Assembly: GCA_017508425.1 (NCBI GenBank)
Contig: JAFVYZ010000019.1
Span: 1-50,773, forward strand
Direction: 5' to 3'
Length of the DNA: 50,773 bases
DNA from: Clostridia bacterium
GTDB taxonomy: Bacteria; Bacillota; Clostridia; Oscillospirales; CAG-272
Shown here: piece after piece, positions 43,117 to 50,773 of the stretch
How the letters are laid out: the number at the start of each line of letters is the position of its first letter
Position numbering within the stretch: the first letter of the stretch is position 1
Position numbers and translations under genes: made by a program
Notes under the pieces: generated by a model
Databases searched by the model: none
What the model saw: only the letters and a program-made list of their open reading frames with translations
Told to the model about the DNA's origin: nothing

Positions 43117-44749
43117 TGTACTGAACCTCTTTTAATAATTTAAATTTCAACAGCCAACGGCAAAGAAACGCGCCGCCCGGCAAATTTTCAACATCTTCCT
43201 TTAAAACCGCCCCGAAAAGGAGCGCAAGGGCTGCATAGAGCGCCACCACCAGCAAAAGCGTCGGCGGTGTTTGCCACGCGGCTTGACCCAACAGCCGCCA
43301 CAGGTAAAAAAGCAAGGCTCCCCCCGAAAGCACCGCGAGCGCGGCGGCCAAAAGCGGGCGAAAGAAGGCACCCGGTGACAGGGCCCGAAGATCCAACACT
43401 CTTGACAGCACAAGGAGATTGATCGTAAGCACCGTAAGATTGCAAAGAAGCGTGCTGATCGGTGCCCCGAGAATGCCCACGGGGGGGATCGGCAAAAGCA
43501 CCGCCTCGGCGATCAATTTAACCGCGGCACCCACCAGCATAGACCACACGGGCACCGCCGCCCTATTGGCGGCTTGAAGTGCCGCGCCCGTAAGGGCGAT
43601 CAGCACCGCCGGCAGCAGGGCCGGTGCAAGCCATGCGAGCAAGGGGGTGGCCACCGCTACCGCCGGCTCCGTTTCCCCGTAAAGCAGGGTTAAAATGGGG
43701 CTTGCAAACACCGAGAGCCCAAGCGATGCGGGGATCGCGATCAAGGCCGTGAGGCGAAAGGCTCCCGAAAAGGCCGTTTTTACGCCCTCCTCATCCCTTG
43801 AGGCAAAGGCGGAGGAAAGCGCAGGAGTCAACGATAAGGTAATGGGGGCCAGGAGTGCCGGCACAAGATTGTAAAGCGGCACCGCCAAATTGCCGTACGT
43901 GCTGTAAAGCGCGTTCGCCACCGAGGGAGTAAAGCCCGCCGATTGCAGGCGGCCCGAAATCAAAACGGTATCCACAAGGCTCACCAAGCTCATCACCGAG
44001 GCACTGACTGTTACGGGCAGCGCTACGCGCAGCATTTCGGTCAGGACCGCGCTACGGCGTGGTAAAATGCCCTTATCACCGCCAAAAAGTGTTTTGCGCG
44101 CAAAAAAAAGATGCACGCCGAGATACACCGCCGCCCCGAAAATGCCGAGTGTGATGCCAAGCACCGCCGCCGCGGCGATCTGGGGGACCGATGCGCCCCT
44201 CTCGCTTACCCAAGATGCAAGTGTAATACCGAAAGCGAGCTTACCCACTGCCTCGATCACCTCGGAAAGCGCCGTTGGCAGCATATTGTGATACCCTTGA
44301 AATACGCCCCGCGCCGCACCCACAAAAACCGACAACAGGAGCGCCGGGGCAATTGCCATAAGAGAAAGGGCAGAATCGCGCATGGAAAGACCGGCCGCGA
44401 TCTCCTCGGCAAAAAAGAAAAGCGCGGCCGTACCGAGCGACGCCACCAGGAAGAACACCCCCAGCGCCACCAAAAACAGGCGCGAAACGGCACCGTTGCC
44501 ACACAGGGCCACACGGCGCGACACCAAGAGCGACAACGCACCGGGGAGCCCTGCCGCTGAGAATACAAAAAGGAGCGAATAAACATGGTAGGCCGACAAA
44601 AAATAGGCCATCCCCTCCACCCCTACAACGTGCAGGAGCGGAATTTTATAAAAAAGACCGATCAATTTCGCCAAAAGCGTTGCGGGGGTGAGTATCATCA
44701 CCCCGCGCATAAATTTTTTCTCTTTCGTAGGTACATCCTGCAAAAGCAA
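43073..44749 (-). CDS. spoVB: SpoVB/YabM-like polysaccharide flippase
   Basis: About 558 aa with roughly 14 hydrophobic helices. It starts near KKFMRGVMILTPATLLAKLI and contains FYKIPLLHVVGVEGMAYFLS, the start pattern of SpoVB-type members of the MOP flippase superfamily, which move lipid-linked peptidoglycan precursors during spore cortex synthesis. It holds the position of yabM in front of mazG. No ATG sits at the expected start: a GTG at 44758 abuts GGGGG, and the TTG at 44749 has that site 7 nt upstream, so the TTG is preferred. The C-terminal tail is basic and overlaps mazG. Confidence 0.88.
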   Translation of the reverse strand: MLLQDVPTKEKKFMRGVMILTPATLLAKLIGLFYKIPLLHVVGVEGMAYFLSAYHVYSLLFVFSAAGLPGALSLLVSRRVALCGNGAVSRLFLVALGVFFLVASLGTAALFFFAEEIAAGLSMRDSALSLMAIAPALLLSVFVGAARGVFQGYHNMLPTALSEVIEAVGKLAFGITLASWVSERGASVPQIAAAAVLGITLGIFGAAVYLGVHLFFARKTLFGGDKGILPRRSAVLTEMLRVALPVTVSASVMSLVSLVDTVLISGRLQSAGFTPSVANALYSTYGNLAVPLYNLVPALLAPITLSLTPALSSAFASRDEEGVKTAFSGAFRLTALIAIPASLGLSVFASPILTLLYGETEPAVAVATPLLAWLAPALLPAVLIALTGAALQAANRAAVPVWSMLVGAAVKLIAEAVLLPIPPVGILGAPISTLLCNLTVLTINLLVLSRVLDLRALSPGAFFRPLLAAALAVLSGGALLFYLWRLLGQAAWQTPPTLLLVVALYAALALLFGAVLKEDVENLPGGAFLCRWLLKFKLLKEVQYSDKRRTASADFRKK

Positions 44750-44778
44750 ACGTATCACCCCCAGGACGGGGCACGGAC

Positions 44779-46266
44779 TTAAAGGCCGCGTTCCCGATAA
44801 AATGATACGATCTGATCGTGCTGGTCAGCATCCACGCCCTTATCGAGATACTCGTAAGGGTATTTGGCATTGAACAGGCGCGTGATCACGCTCTTTTTGC
44901 CGCTTTCAGGCGTTCCGTACTCCATCAGCTTGGTCACGGCACCGGCCCCCGCGGCAAAAATGGAGTGGACCTCTTCCATCATATAAATATTATATAGTCC
45001 CTCAAAGCCCTCTTTGGTAAAGCCCACGTTTTCGTAATTGCCCACCATATTCTTTTGACGGTACATATAATAAGGCTTATACCCTGCCTCAGCCGCACGG
45101 ATCTGCGAATAATCCACACACTTGCCGGCATCGCCACCGCGCAAATTATAAATGCGATGATCCTGCCTTAGGATCTCCGCCGCGCGTTTCACGCAAAAGG
45201 TATGTACGGTAATGTTTTCGGGATCGAGGCGAAGGATCTCGTCAAAGGTCGCGGAAAAGGTCGTAAAGGTATCGCCCTGAAGGCCTACGATCAAATCGGT
45301 ATTGATACACTTTATGCCCGAATTTCTCGCAATATCATAAGCGCGATAAAAATCATCGATCGTATGCGAACGGCCAATGCCGCGGAGCACCTCGTCCGAG
45401 AGCGTTTGCGGATTCACGCACACGCGCGTGACGCCGTATGCCTTCGCAATGGCCATCTTCTCGGCGTCAATGGTGTCGGGTCTGCCGCTTTCAAGGGTGA
45501 ATTCCTGCAGGGCCGATACGTCCGTGCCCTGTGCAATCGTTTCAAGCAGCTCCTTCAGCTGTGCAGCCGTTAAAATGGTGGGCGTACCGCCCCCGATATA
45601 GACCGTAAGGACCCGAAGACCCAGCTCCTTGATGATGCGGAATTTCTCTTTGATCTCGGCCTTGAGGAGCTCAAGATAATCCGGGATCAACGACAAAAGA
45701 CGCTTGGAGGTGTAGGAAACAAAAGAGCAATACGAGCAGCGCGACGGGCAAAACGGGATCGAAATGTACACGCTGCAATCACGGAAATCGGGCGTGCCGA
45801 TGATCTGCTGCTCGTAAAGCGCCACGTCGGTCGCCAAGGCCGCCTTTTTAGGGATCACCAAATAATCCGACGCCAGCGCCTTTTTGGTGCGTGTTTTACT
45901 GTTGCCCAGCTGCAAAAGCTCGGTGGCGACCTTGGAAGGACGCACACCCGTCAGCATTCCCCACGAGGGGCGATAGTGCAGGACCTCGCCCGCAGCATTT
46001 AAGACCACATGACCGATCGCGATCTTTTTGAGGCGGTCGGCCGTAAGATCTGCACGGGGCTCGAGGGTCTTTTCGGCCGTCGCAGTCTTACCGTCGCAAA
46101 CGATGCGTGCGGTTGCCGTCACGCCACCCTCGGATTCGGTGACCGTCAAGTAGAGCTCGTGTGGATCCTCAACCCCCTCGGGAGAGAACTTTTCACCGGG
46201 GAAAAAGATCATGCAAAGCGTTTGCACGTAATAGGCATTGATGTTGCCCTCAATATGCAGCTTCAT
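44779..46266 (-). CDS. hemZ: Coproporphyrinogen dehydrogenase HemZ (radical SAM)
   Basis: 495 aa. The radical SAM cluster motif is IPFCPSRCSYCSFVSY (CxxxCxxC), followed by YIGGGTPTIL and VNPQTLSDEVLRGIGRSHT, as in the oxygen-independent coproporphyrinogen oxidase family; the ~165-residue N-terminal extension is typical of HemZ. No other heme genes are nearby. Its ATG overlaps the dtd stop (ATGA), with GGGGGAAG as ribosome site. Confidence 0.92.
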   Translation of the reverse strand: MKLHIEGNINAYYVQTLCMIFFPGEKFSPEGVEDPHELYLTVTESEGGVTATARIVCDGKTATAEKTLEPRADLTADRLKKIAIGHVVLNAAGEVLHYRPSWGMLTGVRPSKVATELLQLGNSKTRTKKALASDYLVIPKKAALATDVALYEQQIIGTPDFRDCSVYISIPFCPSRCSYCSFVSYTSKRLLSLIPDYLELLKAEIKEKFRIIKELGLRVLTVYIGGGTPTILTAAQLKELLETIAQGTDVSALQEFTLESGRPDTIDAEKMAIAKAYGVTRVCVNPQTLSDEVLRGIGRSHTIDDFYRAYDIARNSGIKCINTDLIVGLQGDTFTTFSATFDEILRLDPENITVHTFCVKRAAEILRQDHRIYNLRGGDAGKCVDYSQIRAAEAGYKPYYMYRQKNMVGNYENVGFTKEGFEGLYNIYMMEEVHSIFAAGAGAVTKLMEYGTPESGKKSVITRLFNAKYPYEYLDKGVDADQHDQIVSFYRERGL

Positions 46267-46739
46267 TTTACTTCCCCCTTTCCTTTTTGAGTAAGCACGC
46301 GGCTATCCATCACAATGGTAACGGGACCGTCGGCCTCCATATCAATTTTCATATCCGCACCGAACTCACCGCGCGCGACGGGCTCGCCAAGGCAAGCACT
46401 CAGTACTTCGCAAAACAAATGATATTCTTTTTTCGCCACGTCCGGTGCCGCCGCCCCGAAAAAGGAGGGGCGGTTCCCGTGACTGTAATCGGCGCAAAGC
46501 GTGAAATTGGACACCACCAGCGCCCCGCCGCCGATATCCTTCAGCGACAAATTCATTTTGTCGTTTTCATCGCAAAAAATGCGATGTGCGGCAATTTTTT
46601 TGGCCAAAGCCTCGCGGTCCTTTTCGGTATCCTCACCCGTGACGCCGACAAGGATCAAAAGGCCCTTGCCGATCTCACCGACGGTTTCGCCCTCGACGCG
46701 AACGGCGGCTCGGTTCACACGCTGTAATACGGCGATCAT
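46263..46739 (-). CDS. dtd: D-aminoacyl-tRNA deacylase
   Basis: 158 aa. It removes D-amino acids and glycine mischarged on tRNA. It begins MIAVLQRVNRAAVRVEGE, typical of Dtd, and carries the active-site segment VVSNFTLCADYSHGNRPSF, with the cross-subunit motif ADGPVTIVMDS close to the C-terminus. The consensus SQFTL appears as SNFTL. The ORF runs further upstream, but only into relA coding sequence; ATG at 46739 overlaps the relA TGA by 4 nt. relA-dtd adjacency is common in Firmicutes. Confidence 0.94.
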   Translation of the reverse strand: MIAVLQRVNRAAVRVEGETVGEIGKGLLILVGVTGEDTEKDREALAKKIAAHRIFCDENDKMNLSLKDIGGGALVVSNFTLCADYSHGNRPSFFGAAAPDVAKKEYHLFCEVLSACLGEPVARGEFGADMKIDMEADGPVTIVMDSRVLTQKGKGEVK

Positions 46740-48958
46740 GAAAAACCTCTTCCGATATCGACCACATCCTTGAGTCCCTTCAAGCGCGACACGATGGAGT
46801 GATAGTGATCGACGTTCTTGCAACTGATTTTAAGATTGATGATGAGTCGGCCGTCGTTCTTTTGCTGCGTATTGATCTGCAAAAGCAGCACCTTCATATC
46901 CGCCAAGGCCATCGTGATCTCGGCCAGGATCGTAAGACTGCTGTACGCGTAAATTTGCACCAGCGCCTCGTAAACGTCGTGCGAATTCTCGGCACGGCCG
47001 CGCTCCCAGTGTGCCTCGACCCAACGGTCGGCATCCTCGGGCCTCTTCATTCCGTTTTCTACATTGGGGCAATCGACCTTATGGATCGAAATGCCAAAGC
47101 CCTTTGTGATAAAGCCGATGACGTTGTCACCCGGCAAGGGATTGCAGCACTTGGCAAATTTGACCTGACAGCCGCGCTCGCCGTCCACGACGATGCCACT
47201 GTTGTGGCGCAGCTGCTTCGGCTTATCCGACACACGGATATTTTCCACCCTCAGCGGTGCTTTTTCCTCATTCACGGGCTCTGCCGGGCGAACCACCTTG
47301 TCAAACTCCTCACGCAAGCGCGTGACGATCTTCGAGACGGTAATGCCGCCGTAGCCGATGGTGTTAAAGAGATCATCCGCCGAAGCGTAGCCCACGCGCT
47401 GTGCGGTAGCAGCAATGATCTCACTGCGCTGCGGCTCGTTGGTGGGTCGGCCGAATTTTTTGATCTCCATTTCCACCGCGGCCTTGCCGACCACGATGTT
47501 GTCGGAGCGTTTTTCTTTTTTGAACCATTGACGGATCTTACTGCGTGCCTGGCCCGTTTTGACAATGTTGAGCCAATCGCGCGAGGGACCCTTGGAGGCG
47601 TTTGACGTGATGATCTCCACGATCTCGCCGTTTTGCGGCACACGGTCGATCGGCACGATCATGCCGTTGATCTTCGCGCCCGTCATCTTATTGCCGACTG
47701 CCGAGTGAATGGCGTAGGCAAAGTCAATGACCGTAGCACCCTTTGAAAGGGTGATGACGTCGCCCTTGGGCGTAAAGACAAAGGTCTCATCCTGGAATAC
47801 GTCGGTCTTAAAGACGTCAATGAACTCGTCGGGATCGCGCGTTTCCTCCTCGCTCTCAAGAAGGCGCGACACCCAAGCAAGCTTTTTATCCATATCCTCT
47901 CGGCTCGTAGCCCCCGACTTATACTTCCAGTGCGCGGCGATACCGAACTCCGCGATCTCGTGCATCTCCCTGGTACGGATCTGAACCTCAAAGGGTACGC
48001 CGAAGCGACCAATGACCGTGGTATGGAGCGAACGATACAGGTTGGGCTTGGGCGTCGAGATATAGTCCTTAAAGCGGCCGGGGATCGAGTTGTACATCTC
48101 GTGGATGATACCAAGAGCCGTATAGCACGCAAGCTCGGTATCCACGATCAGACGCAGGGCGTAAAAGTCGTAGATCTCATCAAAGCTTTTGTTTTGCGTG
48201 TACATCTTTTTGTAGATGCTGTACACCGATTTGATGCGCCCCTCCAGCGTGAAGGAAATGCCGTTTTCACGCATCTTATCACCGACCTGCTTACGGATGT
48301 GCTCCACAAAATCGGTATGCATACCGTATTTCTTTTCAATATCCTGCTTGACCTCGTAATAGCCGTAGGGGTCCAGATACATCAAACTGAGGTTCTCGAG
48401 CTCCTGCTTGATGCGCTGCATACCGAGGCGGTGCGCAAGGGGGGCATACACGTGCATCGTTTCAAGCGCGGTGGTGCGTTGCTTATGATCGGGCTGGGCC
48501 CCGAGCGTGCGCATATTGTGCAAGCGATCGCACAGCTTGATGAAAATAACGCGCACGTCACGCGACATCGCGAGAAGCATCTTGCGGAGCGTTTCGATGT
48601 GCGCCTCCTCCTTGTCCTCGACCTCCAGCACCACGATCTTGGTAAGACCGTCCACGAGAAGTGCCACGTCTGCGCCAAAGCGTTTTTCAATCTCTTTTAA
48701 ATTGGTCTTGTCGGCGCAATCCTCCACCGTGTCGTGCAAAAGCGCGGCACAAATAGAGTCGGAATCAAGCCCCAGCCCCGCCACGATCTCGGCCACGGCA
48801 ATGGGATGCGAAATATACGCCTCACCGCTCTTGCGCCACTGCCCCTCGTGAAGAATGGCCGCATACTCATACGCGGTGGTTATTTTTGCAATATTATAAT
48901 TGTTGCCCGATGCGCTGAGGATCTCAAACAATCGGGTAGTATCGGGGATAGCGGGCAT
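46736..48958 (-). CDS. relA: Bifunctional (p)ppGpp synthetase/hydrolase
   Basis: 740 aa, Rel/SpoT long form. Order: HD hydrolase domain (HPIAVAEIVAGLG, ALLHDTVEDC, KLCDRLHNMRTL), synthetase domain (GRIKSVYSIYKKM, ISTPKPNLYRSLHTTV), TGS domain (VFTPKGDVITLSKGATVIDF), a zinc-finger-type CCNPLPGD segment and a C-terminal ACT domain. Both active sites look intact, so it should make and degrade the alarmone. AAAGGAG precedes the ATG; recJ ends 13 nt upstream and dtd overlaps its stop. Confidence 0.97.
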   Translation of the reverse strand: MPAIPDTTRLFEILSASGNNYNIAKITTAYEYAAILHEGQWRKSGEAYISHPIAVAEIVAGLGLDSDSICAALLHDTVEDCADKTNLKEIEKRFGADVALLVDGLTKIVVLEVEDKEEAHIETLRKMLLAMSRDVRVIFIKLCDRLHNMRTLGAQPDHKQRTTALETMHVYAPLAHRLGMQRIKQELENLSLMYLDPYGYYEVKQDIEKKYGMHTDFVEHIRKQVGDKMRENGISFTLEGRIKSVYSIYKKMYTQNKSFDEIYDFYALRLIVDTELACYTALGIIHEMYNSIPGRFKDYISTPKPNLYRSLHTTVIGRFGVPFEVQIRTREMHEIAEFGIAAHWKYKSGATSREDMDKKLAWVSRLLESEEETRDPDEFIDVFKTDVFQDETFVFTPKGDVITLSKGATVIDFAYAIHSAVGNKMTGAKINGMIVPIDRVPQNGEIVEIITSNASKGPSRDWLNIVKTGQARSKIRQWFKKEKRSDNIVVGKAAVEMEIKKFGRPTNEPQRSEIIAATAQRVGYASADDLFNTIGYGGITVSKIVTRLREEFDKVVRPAEPVNEEKAPLRVENIRVSDKPKQLRHNSGIVVDGERGCQVKFAKCCNPLPGDNVIGFITKGFGISIHKVDCPNVENGMKRPEDADRWVEAHWERGRAENSHDVYEALVQIYAYSSLTILAEITMALADMKVLLLQINTQQKNDGRLIINLKISCKNVDHYHSIVSRLKGLKDVVDIGRGFS

Positions 48959-48971
48959 ATAATAGCTCCTT

Positions 48972-50773
48972 TCAGGCGTTGTCCTGACACTGCGAGCGAA
49001 GACGTTTTAAAATAAACGACTTCTCAATGTTGGTTTTTTCGGTTTTGTAATAAACGTCAAAAATATAGTTCCCCTCCGACACCTCTTCCACACCGCAGAT
49101 CTGCAATTCGCGAAAGATGTCAAGAATATACTTCATACAAGGGTACCCGATCCTTCGGGGGGCACCGATATTGAAGAGCGACAAAAGCTCCCCTTCGCCA
49201 AAACGCGATCTGCCGCGCCGAAATTCACGACGCAAAGCCACGTACGCGTGGCCGCAAAGCTCGCGGTCGGGAAGCACGCCCTCCGAGACTGCGAAGGGTG
49301 CTCCCGCACGAAGCTCAAGGTAACGCTTGCGCCCGAGCTCCAGCTCCTTGACGTAATCCCCCGACAGCTTGATGTCCTGCACCGTCAGCTGTACCGAACG
49401 CACGTCGCGGAACTCATTGACATCAAGCGTGGCCAACAGGTCGATGCGGTCGCCCTCACAAAACTCAATTTCGGAGCGAGAGGTCGAGAACAAAAGCGCA
49501 AAAAGCGAGCGAGAGCCCGATGAAACGGTCAGCTTAAGGTGCTTGCCGCCGCCAAGCTCGGTGATGCGCTCCACCACAAGGTCGCGCAACAAAAAGCGCG
49601 GCTGCGGATTGCCCGTGCCAAACGGTTCAAGCGAAAGCAGCTCATCGGCAAGCGAGAGGGTGGCATTCGAAAGATCCAGCTCCATATCCACGTCCAGCGA
49701 CACGCCGACGGCACTGCTGTCCGTATGCGTCGCCACGTATTCATTCAGGCGACGGCGAAGCTCGTCAAGACGGCCGCGCTTGACGGTAAGACCTGCCGCC
49801 AGCTCGTGTCCGCCGAATTTATCCAAAATATCCGCACTGTCCGAAAGTGCTTCCACAAGGTTGATGCCCTTCAGGCTGCGTCCCGAGCCCTTACCTGCGT
49901 CAAACGCACTCGGCTCGCCCGACACGGCGCCGTCAAAGGTAATAAGGATCGCGGGCCTTGCGTAGCGCTCGGTCACGCGCGAGGCCACGATCCCGATGAC
50001 GCCTTGACGCCAATGGTCGGCCTCGAGGACAAGGATCCGTGTTTGATCCAGGTCAAATTCCTCATCAATACGGGCAAAGGCCTCCTCGGCCATACGCCCC
50101 TCCTCCTGCTGGCGCTCCAGGTTGATGCGGCACAGCTCCACCGCCAAGCGTCGTGCCTCGGCAGGCTCCTTTGCCAACAAAAGCGAAACCGCGAGCGATG
50201 CGTCACGCATACGTCCTGCGGCATTCAAGCGCGGTGCAAGCGTGTACCCGATAAACGAGGCCGTGATGCGCTTGCGGCGCGTGGAATCGGCGTTGGCCTC
50301 CTCGATCAAGGCGGCAAGGCCGGGGCGATCGGTGTGCTGCAGCTTATCAAGGCCAAACTTGACCATGACGCGATTTTCATCCACCAAGGGCATCACGTCC
50401 GCCACCGTGCCGATCGCCATAAGGTCGGCATATTCCAGGCAAATTTTGCGAACGCCGTCGATCTCGCGCTCGCCGCGCGCAAGGGCCAGCTCACTTTCAA
50501 AGGCCGTCACAAATTTAAAGGCCACGCCCACGCCCGCCAGCTCCTTAAAGGGATAAGGGCAATCGGGGCGGTGGGGGTTGACGACCGCCACCGCCTCAGG
50601 CAGCGGCAAGCGGCACTCGTGATGGTCGGTCACAACCATATCAATGCCAAGCTCGGTGGCATAACGCACCTCGTCGTTGGCGGTAACACCCGTATCCACG
50701 GTAATGATGCAGGTCACGCCCTCGGCGGCAAATTTATCGAGCGCAGCGGCCGAAAGGCCGTAGCCCTCGCCCG
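48972..50773 (-). CDS. recJ: Single-stranded-DNA-specific exonuclease RecJ, 5' end beyond window
   Basis: About 600 codons are visible; the N-terminus is cut by the right edge. The DHH motif is in VVTDHHECR, preceded by TVDTGV; then GVGVAFKFV, the DHHA1-type region APRLNAAGRMRDASLAVSLL, and GKGSGRSLKGINLVEAL...KFGGHELAAGLTV. A C-terminal OB-type domain and a further ~120-residue helical tail (to QCQDNA) follow, as in Firmicutes RecJ. It degrades single-stranded DNA 5' to 3' in recombination and repair. First visible gene of the recJ-relA-dtd-hemZ run. Confidence 0.95.
   Translation of the reverse strand, partial: GEGYGLSAAALDKFAAEGVTCIITVDTGVTANDEVRYATELGIDMVVTDHHECRLPLPEAVAVVNPHRPDCPYPFKELAGVGVAFKFVTAFESELALARGEREIDGVRKICLEYADLMAIGTVADVMPLVDENRVMVKFGLDKLQHTDRPGLAALIEEANADSTRRKRITASFIGYTLAPRLNAAGRMRDASLAVSLLLAKEPAEARRLAVELCRINLERQQEEGRMAEEAFARIDEEFDLDQTRILVLEADHWRQGVIGIVASRVTERYARPAILITFDGAVSGEPSAFDAGKGSGRSLKGINLVEALSDSADILDKFGGHELAAGLTVKRGRLDELRRRLNEYVATHTDSSAVGVSLDVDMELDLSNATLSLADELLSLEPFGTGNPQPRFLLRDLVVERITELGGGKHLKLTVSSGSRSLFALLFSTSRSEIEFCEGDRIDLLATLDVNEFRDVRSVQLTVQDIKLSGDYVKELELGRKRYLELRAGAPFAVSEGVLPDRELCGHAYVALRREFRRGRSRFGEGELLSLFNIGAPRRIGYPCMKYILDIFRELQICGVEEVSEGNYIFDVYYKTEKTNIEKSFILKRLRSQCQDNA

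Overview
The window looks like a chromosomal segment of a low-GC Gram-positive bacterium of the class Clostridia, probably an uncultured gut or rumen member. The evidence is the rpoB-rpoC-rpsL order, a recJ-relA-dtd-hemZ-spoVB-mazG-hup-rqcP-yabP-yabQ run carrying spore-formation genes, strong AGGAGG ribosome sites, frequent GTG/TTG starts, and sigma-A promoters at or near consensus in AT-rich gaps between GC-richer genes. No rRNA, tRNA, CRISPR array, transposase or prophage was seen. Genus cannot be decided from sequence alone.

Layout. 1-8200 (minus): rpsL (cut by the left edge), rpoC and rpoB, each transcript with its own promoter. 8570-12640 (plus): rpsT; a three-gene cassette (helix-turn-helix protein, von Willebrand A protein, small membrane protein) whose middle gene has its ribosome site buried in a perfect 19-bp hairpin; then cysK and a sugar-isomerase-like TIM barrel. 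12670-23150 (mostly minus): a DUF2752/metallo-beta-lactamase fusion, a DUF4190-like protein, a beta-lactamase-fold protein that has lost its catalytic motifs, a YkvI-like transporter, rbfA, tpiA, pgk, a DUF1508 protein, a metallophosphoesterase and a DUF11 protein without signal peptide.

23260-31015 (minus) is the most unusual block. One promoter appears to drive a ribbon-helix-helix protein, two paralogous proteins built as zinc ribbon-TPR-TIR-TPR-transmembrane helix-BspA leucine-rich repeats (the upstream copy split by a frameshift), an SPFH protein with three zinc ribbons, and a four-helix membrane protein. The predicted topology (TIR inside, leucine-rich repeats outside) resembles a Toll-like receptor in inverted linear order. 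It may be a signalling or defence system, but that function is inference.

31136-39907: mscL, then a self-contained aromatic amino acid locus. DAHP synthase on the minus strand faces a TetR regulator followed by aroB, aroA, a triple fusion aroC-chorismate mutase-prephenate dehydratase, an aroE-aroK fusion and aroQ. Together they cover every step from erythrose-4-phosphate plus PEP to chorismate and on to phenylpyruvate. The control region is an elaborate nested inverted repeat with two face-to-face promoters.

40134-50773 (minus): recJ (cut by the right edge), relA/spoT, dtd, hemZ, spoVB-like, mazG, hup, rqcP, yabP, yabQ, a short membrane protein in the position of divIC, and a 70-residue unknown protein whose ribosome site lies in a second large inverted repeat.
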